Position numbers and translations under genes: made by a program
Shown here: in pieces, positions 54,562 through 64,000 of the stretch
Position numbering within the stretch: the first letter of the stretch is position 1
How the letters are laid out: every line of letters starts with the position of its first letter
Source of the DNA: Leucogyrophana mollusca
Taxonomy: Eukaryota > Basidiomycota > Agaricomycetes > Boletales
Assembly: GCA_021014945.1 (NCBI GenBank)
Contig: MU266483.1
Location: 1 to 64,000 of the forward strand
Length of the DNA: 64,000 nucleotides
Reading direction: 5' to 3'
The notes under the pieces: generated by a model
The model's input: only the letters and a program-made list of their open reading frames with translations
What the model was told of the DNA's origin: nothing
The model's database searches: none

Positions 54562-57093
54562 ATGCGTTACTTCACTGCAGCACTGACTGCTGTTTTCACT
54601 TTCTACTCCCCTGCACTTGGCCTCGCTCCAAGTGGACCTTGGGACGCATTCAATATTTCTCCCAAATCCAAGACCATCTACCCGAAAGCCATACATACGG
54701 TGGAAGGTTCGGTCCAGAATCCTCTTAACCTGCTCTCGAGTGCTGGCGGTGCTACATTATCTGGGAATGGATCTTGGGTTGCGCTTGATTTTGGAATGGA
54801 GGTCAGACATTTGTACACTGCCTATGCCGTGCAATTAACAATTAACAATATCCACGCAGGTTGGGGGATGGATTTCTATGAACTTCGACTCAGTATCTTC
54901 CACCTCAGCGATATCGCTGTCATTCACAGAGTCCCCGGTATTCATTCGTCCATATGCTTCAGACGACTCTTCGTACCCGGACGCTTCCACCACGTATGAT
55001 GGGGTGTTGAGCGTCCCAGCCCCCCTTACCGAGGGCTATTGGACTCAACCAGCTTTTGCACTTCGTGGAGGCTTCCGTTACTTATCCGTGGTTTCTAACT
55101 CGGACGATCCTGTTACGATATCTAACCTCTCCTGTGCCATCTCTTTCATGCCGCACGTCGAGGACATGTCTCAATACACGGGGTATTTTTATGCCCACGA
55201 CCCCGGCTCAGATGACGAAAACTTCCTAACAAAACGTGAGTCCTTCCAAAGCCATCAGGCATCAGTTTGACTGTTTCTGCGTAGTTTGGTATTCCGGGGC
55301 GTATACCGTGCAAACGGGTACAGTGGCCGTCAACACCGGTAGACAAGTGCCTTTTGTATCCAGCGGTAATTTGGGCCCACTCATCATCTATAAGGGTTTT
55401 GATGAGACATTTTCGCAGGGTGGGCCAATAACGCCACTCTAGGGGTTGCTGGGCCTATTATTGTCGACGGCGCTAAACGAGACCGGTGAGCAGTCTAATG
55501 TTTTGGATCAAAATCATCACTGAAGCCAACTACAGAGCGGTATGGCCAGGTATGCTTCAGTGCCCCAACCACACCGTCTCTCAAAAACTCAAATCTCATC
55601 ACAGGGGACATGGGGATTGCTGTTCCTACTCAATTTGTATCCACAAACGACCTATTACCGACCAAAAATGCACTTTCGACGATGTTCGCAGCCCAGAACC
55701 CGACCACGGGTGCCCTGCCCGAATCAGGTGAGATCTACATTAAGATTCGCGGGTAGCGTTGATCATCGACGATCATCAGGTCCTCCATTGAGTCAACAAG
55801 GATCCGATACTTACCTCATGTGGACTCTCATTGGTACACACAACTATTATCTGTACTCTGGCGACATGGACTGGCTTCAGACTGTTTGGACGAATTACAC
55901 TAAAGCAGTCGCTTATGTGGAGAGCAAAGTCGACAGCACTGGGTTGATGAACATCACTGGTTTGAGGGACTGGGGACGCTTTGGCCAAGGAGGGCACAAT
56001 GCTGAGGGTAACGCTATCCTCTATAAAGTGAGGGGTAGTCTGCCTGTGTTGAGTTGGTACTCACCATCGGAAAGCTCTTGACAAACAGCATCGACCTGGC
56101 AACCTACATGGGCAACACAACTTTAGCGTCTGCTTGGTCATACAATGCGTCGGCACTGAAAGTGAAATACAACGAAGCTTTCTGGCTCCCATATGCTGGC
56201 ATGTATCGCGACAACGAGACTACGACCCTGACGCCCCAAGACGCAAACTCTTTCGCTATTCTTTTCAATCTAACCACTTCTCCGGAACAAGCGAATACCG
56301 TGAGCCAGGGTCTTCAGAAGAATTGGAACAGCTTCGGTGCCTTGGCTCCTGAGCTCCCTGATACCATCAGCCCCTTCATTGGCGGATTCGAGGCGCGTTA
56401 TGTCTCATACAGAACTCATCCATCTATCTGGGACTCATGTTCCAACAGGTACAAGCTCATTTTGCGTCTGGGAACGACGAAGCTGCAATGGACCTTCTCA
56501 GGCGAGAGTGGGGTTACATGCTGACCACAAATCTTAGTGTTCAGTCAACTCTGCTGGAGGGCTATACCGCAAATGGATCGTTGTACTACCGTTCACAAGA
56601 CGGCTACAACTACGGTACGTCTGTAAATTGTCCCATTTCTCCCTGTTTATGCTGAGATGTTGCAGACCCTTCCTATATCAGCCACTCGCACGGATGGAGC
56701 TCTGGGCCAACCTCCGCATGTGCGCGATTATCCCATACTGCGACTAAGTTGATACTGAATACTTTACATACAGTGACATACTACGTCCTCGGATTGACGG
56801 TGACTTCTCCACAAGGTCAGACGTGGTCTATAGCTCCTCACCTGAGTGGGCTATCATCGGCAGAAGGTGGATTCGAGACGCCTCTCGGATCATTCCTCGT
56901 GAGCTGGAGGACAGGCAGCCAAACATTCACATTGAATATCAGCGTCCCCGAAGGAACCTCGGGCATCGTACAGCTCCCTCAGTCTGGCGCAATAACGGTA
57001 GACAACGAACCTCAAACCTCTCCCGCGAATTCCGCAATCCCGCCATCACTTTCACTCGGTGGTGGAAATCACACTATCATTGTCCAGCTCTGA
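54562..57093 (+). CDS. Secreted GH78-type alpha-L-rhamnosidase-like glycosidase, 668 aa, 11 exons
   Basis: Exons: 54562-54801, 54860-55235, 55285-55365, 55419-55485, 55536-55549 (14 bases), 55605-55727, 55780-56027, 56075-56392, 56449-56614, 56666-56719, 56774-57093; sum 669 codons. The signal peptide is MRYFTAALTAVFTFYSPALG. After a beta-rich N-terminal part come the (alpha/alpha)6-barrel hallmarks: VDGAKRDRAVWPGDMGIAVP (the general-acid region of GH78), GSDTYLMWTLIGTHNYYLYS, GLRDWGRFGQGGHNAEGNAI, DANSFAILFN, SHSHGWSSGPTSALT, and a C-terminal beta-domain. The likely role is trimming rhamnose or similar sugars from plant polymers. The intron after GGFE is either GC-AG (56393-56448) or GT-AG from 56402; both keep frame, and the GC choice gives the family-like FEVQAHF. 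Confidence 0.88.
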
Positions 57094-57295
57094 TGATAAC
57101 TCAGCGTGCTAGGATGTATCAGATTCCAACCAAAACATATATAGTCAACGATAAGGAATGCCGGAGAAACTACAGCGTGATACATCTGCCAACCTTGGGG
57201 TTACGATTGTTGGCATTACATAAGCTCTTTTGTCCTAGAAACGTGAGCGGTCAACAACGGCTATGCAACTCAAACAAGATCGCAAGGTCTGGCAT

Positions 57296-59781
57296 TCATG
57301 AGTCGTGGCCAGAGGGAGGGGCGCGGCCAAATGAAACATCGAAGAGCCCAGCAGCACGCAGACTGTGTTCGGATGCGACGGTGACCTCTGATATACGCTC
57401 CCGCACCTCAGTATGACGGGAAGAAAGCCACATTATTTCGAGGATCCCGGCAGAACCGACCGCCAGGTGACCGAGGTTACGATTGGGGTCATGAATGAGA
57501 ACGGTCGCGAGAGCAAACAAGATGATGGACGCCCCAAGACCGACCGCGACCTACGTTCATAAAGATACTAAGTGACATGCACCCCCAAACATATGCGAGG
57601 GACAAACTGGTAGAATATTGATCTAGAACTTCAGTCAGTCAAAGAAAGACTGGATCGTGAACGAAGCCATACATTCAGACGTGACTCTAAGAACTCTTTC
57701 GTGATCGTTGCTTCTCCGGTCGCGACCTCAAATTGTTCACCAGAAAACGGGACAGAAGAGTTGACGCGTGCCCCTAGGAAGAAAGGCCTCAGCTCAGACC
57801 CTAGCAGTATCGATTTCAAATATACCTGTCCACACCATTGCTGCAGCGACGTTGGCCAGGGCAGTCTCTAGGTCAAGGAGGGTTACAGGGGGGGTGGACA
57901 CAGTGCTCTGGTTTGCTGGGTTGGGATTTGGATACCATCCGAGTAGCTTGAGCAAGCGCCTGTGGAATCTGTAAGTATACAAGTGCATCTGAGACAAATT
58001 GTTTACAACGTTTCAAGCATTGTCAATAGGCATTTGTCGCCACACGGGTCACTATCGACGGTGTCGAAGGTGGCGGACTGGGTAGACTGCTCGAATGCCA
58101 TCCAAAACTTTCCCAAAGATTAGAATCGAATGGATGCAAGGGAAATGATGCCCACCCAGTCGATCGAATCATCTTCAGGCGTATCAGCCGGAGGCCATTG
58201 CCACTGCGTCCATTGGGATAGGCCCTGTGGCGCGGATGGCGCGACCTCGAGTAGCTCGTTCGTCTGTGCATTGATGGTAGCGACTTGGGACGTGAGATAG
58301 AGAGAGCATGCCGTCGCTTGCATCAGGACAGTTTCGTTGAGCTCGACACCGTTGGCTCCGGCTTGGTCTGTGGGGCCCAGGTCAGGTCGAACAGCACGCC
58401 CGCAGTGTTGATAAAACGTACTGATCGGGCGATTGATGGGGAAAGTAGAGCCCGCTAACGTATTTCCTTGAGAGTCAGGGATTGGCGGAATCCCGAGGAA
58501 GACCACCTGCCGGTTCTACACCCAATGGTCAATGAATGACGGCCGAGCATCAGTGGCAAAACCTACAGGGGTCGGGGCCGTTCCGGCCGCTGGAAAGGCT
58601 CTCAGCACGTTTTGGACTGCGAGAAGTGGGTGAAGTTGAAAAGTAGTCGTTTGGGATAATATTTTAATGGTAGCAATCTTACAGTATGGATAAACTTGCA
58701 TGAAAATGAGCTGGTTGTCCCCGACTGTAGAGGTTACAGTGAAAGTTAAATTGTCCGAGTCCATAGTTGCCACCGTATTAGGAAGCGCGAAGCAGTCGAC
58801 CCCAAAAGTCGTGGCATTAACAGTGGTGTTCCCAACGCCCGAAGTATCCGAGAGTGTGTCAAAGACGGTAGCATTCGACACGCCGATTGTAGACAGTTCG
58901 GAAAGCTGTCCGACGACGGAGGCCACAGCCGTCGTGCTACTCCAGTCGTTGGTCGCCTGAAATATGTTGGTAAGGTTGGGCATTCCGAGAGTTGTTTGGC
59001 TTGTCGCTTGGTATGATGCGTTGAATACTTCGAGATTCATGATTGAAGATGACGTTACATGAAGGACAGCGATGCATACGAGGTAGAGCGTGACGAATAG
59101 AACGCCCCAGACGGCGGCAGGAATTTTTATTTGCCTCCAGAGACTAATGAGAGCTGCGCCAAGTCCACTCCAGGCGCCAGAGTTATCGTGAGTCGCCGTG
59201 AGGGTTTGGTGGCGTAGGAGATTACGCTGTAGCGCAAGCTGCTGCGTGGTAGCAACCATTCCAGCCTGGTAAAGCTGTAATACCGCAGAGTCAGCTGCGC
59301 TTCAGAAGGTGTTGAGAATTAAGATGCACTGTAAAGAAGGTCTGAAGCACAACCGTGAGTCCAACCGACACCACGTTGCTTTTAGCACCAATAGGGACTG
59401 TGATACGGTGTTCTATATGGCGCGTCCATAAACCGAGGAGACATATATGAATGCCAATCAGTAGCAGATGTAAAGCGTAGCATATATTCGGTAGCACAGA
59501 GTGCGAATGAGGTTTCACAGTCGACTTCTCCCCCTTAAAGTGTCGAATACCTGGGTCGCTCGGACTAAGCCAATGATACAGTACACTCACACATAAATGT
59601 GTAACTCACCTTGTTGGAGAAGCAGATCATCTTTTTGAGAGATTTTGACCGCCTCAAGACTCCCGGAATTAGGCTCTTGAGATCCGTCTCTGTATAAACT
59701 CCTTGGGTCATAGAGCTCTTCAGGCGAAAACTCAGTTTGCGGATGTTCAGATGGATGGATGAATGGCTGCGAAGGGGCCAT
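57296..59781 (-). CDS. Four-pass lineage-specific membrane protein, 650 aa; inverted paralogue of 29975-32441
   Basis: Exons: 59781-59610, 59550-59330, 59274-58683, 58616-58567, 58515-58422, 58367-58156, 58107-58010, 57968-57826, 57773-57673, 57622-57608 (15 bases), 57550-57296; sum 651 codons. Six internal exons (592, 50, 212, 98, 101 and 15 bases) are identical in length to those of the 29975 gene, and the protein aligns throughout (for example SGLGAALISLW versus TGLGAALLSLF, and SQTTLGMPNLTNIF versus TQTTLGMPNLTDIF). Same four predicted helices and sequon-rich loop (NASYQ, NATVF, NTTVNAT, NLTF). All its introns start with GT. Convergent with the GH78 gene. Function unknown. Confidence 0.85.
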
Positions 59782-60751
59782 CGAACTAATGTGAGGTGAC
59801 AGGCGTTAGGCGACAGAAACCGGTTTTGATAGAACTCGGCTGTCATTTATACTGTTGACTCGCAACCTTCCGCTGACGGGCTGCAATGAGGTAATTATGT
59901 CAGATCTGGACCAGACCAAGTCCACAAGAGCAGATAACGTACTGTGAGCGTTAAACGCCCCCGAAGCGTCCAGTTCCATGAGGCCTCATGTGAAGACAAG
60001 GGAGATCGATCAGCTCCTAACTACCGAGAGCTCGGGTACCCGAGTTGATCAACCCTCGTGTATCGCCACCAGGACCATAAGAGGATGCCTTTTCACAGTG
60101 GAACCATAAACGCGGTGGTAAGGCGAGGGCAGAATTACGACTGGGTAAGGAACTGAAGGTGAGCGTGCCGATCTGAAGCCCTTCTAGGTAAGAATAATGA
60201 TCGACAACGCCGATGCTGTGTATCCCACATCGCAAGCGGCATCACGCATTTGGACAGGTCTGCCCCTGTAGGGAGCGAGTTTGTTGACTATGATAACGAC
60301 CGAGCTGTGGCTGAACCTTGCAGCTGCTATTTGATTTCGGCTGGGGTACTACCATGGCGATCAAGTGGATATACATCAGCGAACACGAACCTTGATGTCA
60401 GGCTGGCTGTAGGAAGCGTATCATTGAAGGTTCAAAATGCTGTGTTTTGACGAGCATAGCCCTGGAATGGCAAATGATCCAGGAAAGAGAAGACAGGTAC
60501 TAGAACTTACCTAACAGGTCGAGTGAGAAGAATGATACTCAAGTGTTATTGTCAAGCAGAAGTGGCGTTCACGAACTACTTCCGCGACTAGTTGGGCTAT
60601 GTCACGGGGCTTCAGCCTGTCAGAGCGCGGTAAGACAGCGTGAAGAGTGTTCGAGGGGCACAAAACACTTGAGGGGTGAATTTCTCGTCAGTATTGGTGA
60701 GTATGGGTAATGCTATACGCAATTAATATCATAACTTTGTCCGCAAAAAGC
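59782..60751. other. Intergenic between membrane-protein gene and COQ8 3' end
   Basis: No recognised gene. Holds the promoter of the minus-strand membrane-protein gene and the 3' region of COQ8. Confidence 0.4.
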
Positions 60752-63292
60752 CTACTCGAATCGATATGACTCCACAACCGTGTCCCACAGCTTCTTGGTG
60801 TCCACAACGGCACGCAACCTCGATGCTAGCAAAAACGCCCCGCTCAATTTTCTGTCGGTAACCATCAGTATCGTGGGCATATACGGTCAATGCAAACGCA
60901 CCTATTCAGGCTATATGTTTCGGGCGGAGGGGGAGTCAACCGATGCTGAAGCATGATAGGAATCCGTGAACGTATTTGAGCGGTGATATCCGCCCACTGA
61001 GAACCGGGCCCGAAAGCGAAAGGCTGCGAGGTGGACGCTTTGAAAGGTGTTGCGAGGAGGGCCATGGAGTCGATATGCGCGTTCACCATGACCTGAAGGG
61101 TGTCAGTGACAACAACTGAAAGGCGCTGGTCACACGAACATCATTCTCCTCCCCTGTGAGGTATCCCACACGAAGACTCCACTCGGCGCAGGCAGCCCTA
61201 TCATCTGAGGCAGCAGCTTGAAGCAAGCGAAGCCAGTTGTCTATGAACTCCTTAGAGTATTCTCGCGTAGCGCCGAAGTCGACAAGGGACACCTATAACA
61301 ACGACCATCGGTTGTCTGCCATTTCAAAAGGACCTGTAGCGGCTTACTTGGCGCGCCTTTGAGTTCCACAGGAAATTGGTCCAATTTGGATCCGTCTGCA
61401 TGAGTCTGAACTGGAAAAGCTCCCTGAGACATAATTCGACAATGCGTGCAGCGATCTGCCCAAGGTATTCGACAACTGTCAGTGTGAATTTGCCACACAT
61501 ATGAACGCAGGTACTGACGTCATTCCTCTCCTCTTGACTTAGGCTCGCGACGACGGCTTCCCCAACACTGGCGCCCTCAACATGTTCCATGACGAGGACA
61601 CGGTCAGTGCTACCTTCCCAAACCCAAGGTACCTTGAATCTGGAGTCCTGGCCAAGATACTCAGGTGACCCATATCGTCGCAAGAACGAGGCTTCGCGCG
61701 AATAATCGCACTCATCAGCAAGTTCATCTTTCATGACCTACCGAAGGAAATTTGTAAGGCAGTCTTGATAGATAGAGGACCCAAAACTCACCTGAATCGT
61801 CCTGTCCAAGAATAGACCCTTGGGCAACAACCTGCCAGCAGTTAGCAACATCTTGACGTATCCCAGATCACTCGCTATGGAATTGGCAATGTTGGGAAAT
61901 TGAATCTTTACGGCGACTCCTTCGTCCTTCCCAGTTGGTGACGATGAGGCTGCGAGGACGGCATGATGGACCTGGCCGATGGAGGCTGCAGCGAACGGGA
62001 CGCGTGAGAACGAGGTGAAATGGGTCTCCCATGACGAGCCAAAGGAAGCGGTAAGGACTTCCTGGAAGAAAGATGAACGATATTGTCCAAAGTCGTGACA
62101 ACTGGTAGCAGCTGTACCTCCATCTGCCAGTCTGGCATATAATGAGCACTGTCTTGGACTCGCCTGAAAATTTTGTCCACTTCAGGGGGCAACAAGTGGG
62201 TGTCTACACCCCCCAGTGTCAGTAAACCGTCTGAGGGCCAATCCTAGGATACGAACCTTGTATACTCATGAATTGACCCAGCTTAAGGGCTGCACCTCGC
62301 ATCTGCGACAATTTGGAGACAAGGCGCTTTATGTTCCCTTCGGTCATCATGACCGAAGGCTGTGAACTTTCTGTGTCGGACGAGCTTGTGGAACGTCGAA
62401 TGATTTCTGAGGCGGCTCCATAACCCAGAGATGCTGCGAGACCTGATTGGCAAGATGGGGCGCATCTGGTTTAAGCGCATAGCCTATAACAAAGCAAAAC
62501 ACACCTCCGTAATGAAAGAAGCGACCTATTCGGGAAGAAGGCACCTTGGACGATTGGAGGTTTCGAGGAGGGGGTTCCAAAACGTAACTCTGCTTTGCTT
62601 CCGGTGAAAAAGTAGCCGGCTGGTGAAGGATAGCATTAACAAACCGTCCTCCAAGTATGATATGTAAGCCAGACGATAATTCCTCGAACCACAAACGTGA
62701 TGCAAGAAAGTAGATCTTCATTGCTGTCGATTAAACCGACATCGAGGGCAATGCACTCCGGTACTATTTCCCTGAGTGTCTATTTGCAAAATAATCGTAC
62801 CTCTACGGTTGACGAGACATCGTCTCTCGCACCACCTTGTTGTGCTGTTGGTCTTAAATCGAGTCCTACTTCATACGGGTGCAGATTGGCGGTCGGAGAA
62901 ATTGGAGCGGATCGTTCCAAGAGTTCTAATACTGGAGAAAACCCCACTGAGCTTTGAAGAGACGCGCTATCGGGACGAAGAAACGCGTCCGTCTGAAGGC
63001 CGACCGTCACATCTGGGGTGTTGTCAGTGGTTTGGGGCGTCCATGTAGCGTCCGGAGAGCTTGATGCAGCATCCTCGTCTATCAAAGGAGGTTCGTCGCC
63101 TCTAATGTCACCCGGCGTTTGACTTGCAGCCTGCCAGCTTTTTGGCCCCGGTAGGTCATGCCTTCTTTCCCTTAGAATTACCGCGGAAGTCCTGGGCAAA
63201 ACTTGGGTGGCTTTAATTTGTGCAGCCCGTGCGGCTATGTCGACCACGGAGTGAGCCACGCATAACCATCCAAAACCTGGCCCAGTTGGCAT
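60752..63292 (-). CDS. COQ8: Atypical kinase/ATPase Coq8 (ABC1/UbiB family)
   Basis: Mitochondrial ATPase supporting the coenzyme Q biosynthetic complex. The start is placed at 63292 (MPTGPGFGWLCVAH...); an in-frame upstream Met exists. Exon 1 (63292-62801) is poorly conserved and contains the targeting/extension region. A roughly 200-base intron joins it to the SSKVPSSRIGRFFHYGG region. The UbiB hallmarks follow: KxGQ motif KLGQFMSIQD, the Ala-rich loop AAASIGQVHHAV in place of the Gly loop, VAVKIQFP, DECDYSREASFLRRY, VLVMEHVEGASVGEAV, the TDPNWTNFLWN catalytic loop and LVDFGATREYSKEF (DFG). It ends with KKLWDTVVESYRFE at TAG 60752-60754. No lesion found in the exons I traced. The first-intron acceptor (near 62600) is ambiguous between neighbouring AGs. 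Confidence 0.9.
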
Positions 63293-63700
63293 CCAAAGCG
63301 ACACGCAGCAGCTGTAAGACCGACTCGGAGACGATGAGTGGCAGGAGAAGGAAAGGTACACAGCCACATGATTCCAGGCTGCCGCAACAAAGGTACCGCC
63401 GCAGTGCAACCCGGCGCGCCTACGACGGCTTAGATGTTTTCTTGAGATCTCACCCTTCCTGACTTTCTATCCCTTCCCCGCCTTCGAGCCCAGCACCGTC
63501 ACTAGCGCACTGGAACACGAGAATGCAAGTATCTTACGCGAACCATAATCCTAACCTTGCAAGATATGTAGTACAGAGGTTGGTGCCATCACACGGATTT
63601 TCCTCCCGTTTAACTGTCGATGAACACGTCGGTCCTATAGTTCGGATGTGATCTCGGACTTGCGAATAAATATACTAGAGGAAGGCTCGGATAAGGTTAT
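63293..63700. promoter_or_regulatory. Bidirectional promoter, COQ8 / right-edge gene
   Basis: 408 bases between start codons on opposite strands. Pyrimidine-rich near 63450-63480. No TATA close to either start. Confidence 0.4.
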
Positions 63701-64000
63701 ATGGTACAAGGTACGTTCTTCAGGGACGCTGCCGCAACAAGCGTGAGCTCATTGAAATACAAGGAGAGATTTCTGTCGGACGACGAAATCATCGAACATG
63801 TCGTTGTACGTTGAGCGGACTCGGAGCCGCGTTTGCATATAGCTGAAATTGCATGCTGACATCTCCCGCAGCACAACCAGACGTCGACTATTTGCTGGAC
63901 TATTCACCGACCTAAGCGGGGTTGGTATATCCGTATCCGGGCACCATCGTTTCCTCCAGGGACTTCCATCTCGTTCCTTCCTGTATCACGGGCTTCGCCG
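63701..64000 (+). CDS. N-terminal part of an unrecognised protein (3'-truncated by window edge)
   Basis: Exon 1 63701-63805 (MVQGTFFRDAAATSVSSLKY... ending DDEIIEHVV) and exon 2 from 63872, with a 66-base GT-AG intron of phase 0. The joined protein continues HNQTSTICWTIHRPKRGWYI and RIRAPSFPPGTSISFLPV. The polar, aromatic-rich sequence and precise phase make it look like a genuine conserved gene, probably basidiomycete-specific. I do not recognise a domain and assign no function. Confidence 0.65.

Noticed and set aside
56028..56053. 26-base intron in GH78 ending at ttgag
   Set aside because: Too short for the spliceosome; the 47-base alternative ending at cggaaag (56074) has the same phase and gives better family sequence.

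Overview
The window is nuclear DNA from a filamentous basidiomycete, most likely an Agaricomycete. The evidence is densely intron-split genes with short introns (about 47-90 bases), an Ste12 regulator that combines a homeodomain-like region with C2H2 fingers, a short haem-thiolate peroxygenase, a secreted GH78 enzyme, and lineage-specific membrane and F-box families. I solved exon structures by following protein-family conservation and requiring that splice phases add up. Where exon coordinates are given, the lengths were checked for frame.

Layout. 1-5.8 kb: the end of an acidic-repeat protein, converging with a 29-exon glycogen phosphorylase on the minus strand. 6.7-9.3 kb: a WD40 relic and minisatellites. 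9.5-10.6 kb: a zinc-finger-type protein behind a TATA box. 11-20 kb: a repeat-rich zone with four copies of a duplicated unit, each carrying a small transmembrane ORF built on codon-scale repeats, plus a second repeat family, a proline/serine-rich membrane protein, a kinase relic and an Fmp46-like redox protein. 20-25.3 kb: a FluG-type glutamine synthetase with a premature stop, then a 2-isopropylmalate synthase with a one-base deletion. 25.3-32.4 kb: mostly non-coding, then a decayed membrane-protein gene and an intact 635-aa membrane protein. 32.9-41.6 kb: STE12 and VPS36 flanking a gene-poor stretch. 42.7-54 kb: a membrane protein, SRP9, a mitochondrial 2-oxodicarboxylate carrier, a peroxygenase, MCD4 and an F-box protein. 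54.5-64 kb: GH78, an inverted paralogue of the 635-aa membrane protein (650 aa), COQ8, and the start of an unrecognised gene.

The genes are mainly core functions (glycogen breakdown, leucine synthesis, coenzyme Q, GPI anchors, ESCRT-II, SRP, mitochondrial transport, mating/invasive-growth transcription) mixed with lineage-specific families. I see no operon-like or biosynthetic-cluster logic. Most notable are: microexons of 5 and 7 bases, two of which encode part of the mitochondrial-carrier signature; several phase-proven GC-AG introns, two of which can be compared with GT-AG introns at the same sites in a paralogue; single reading-frame lesions in three otherwise well-preserved metabolic genes; and the self-duplicating family of repeat-derived transmembrane ORFs.
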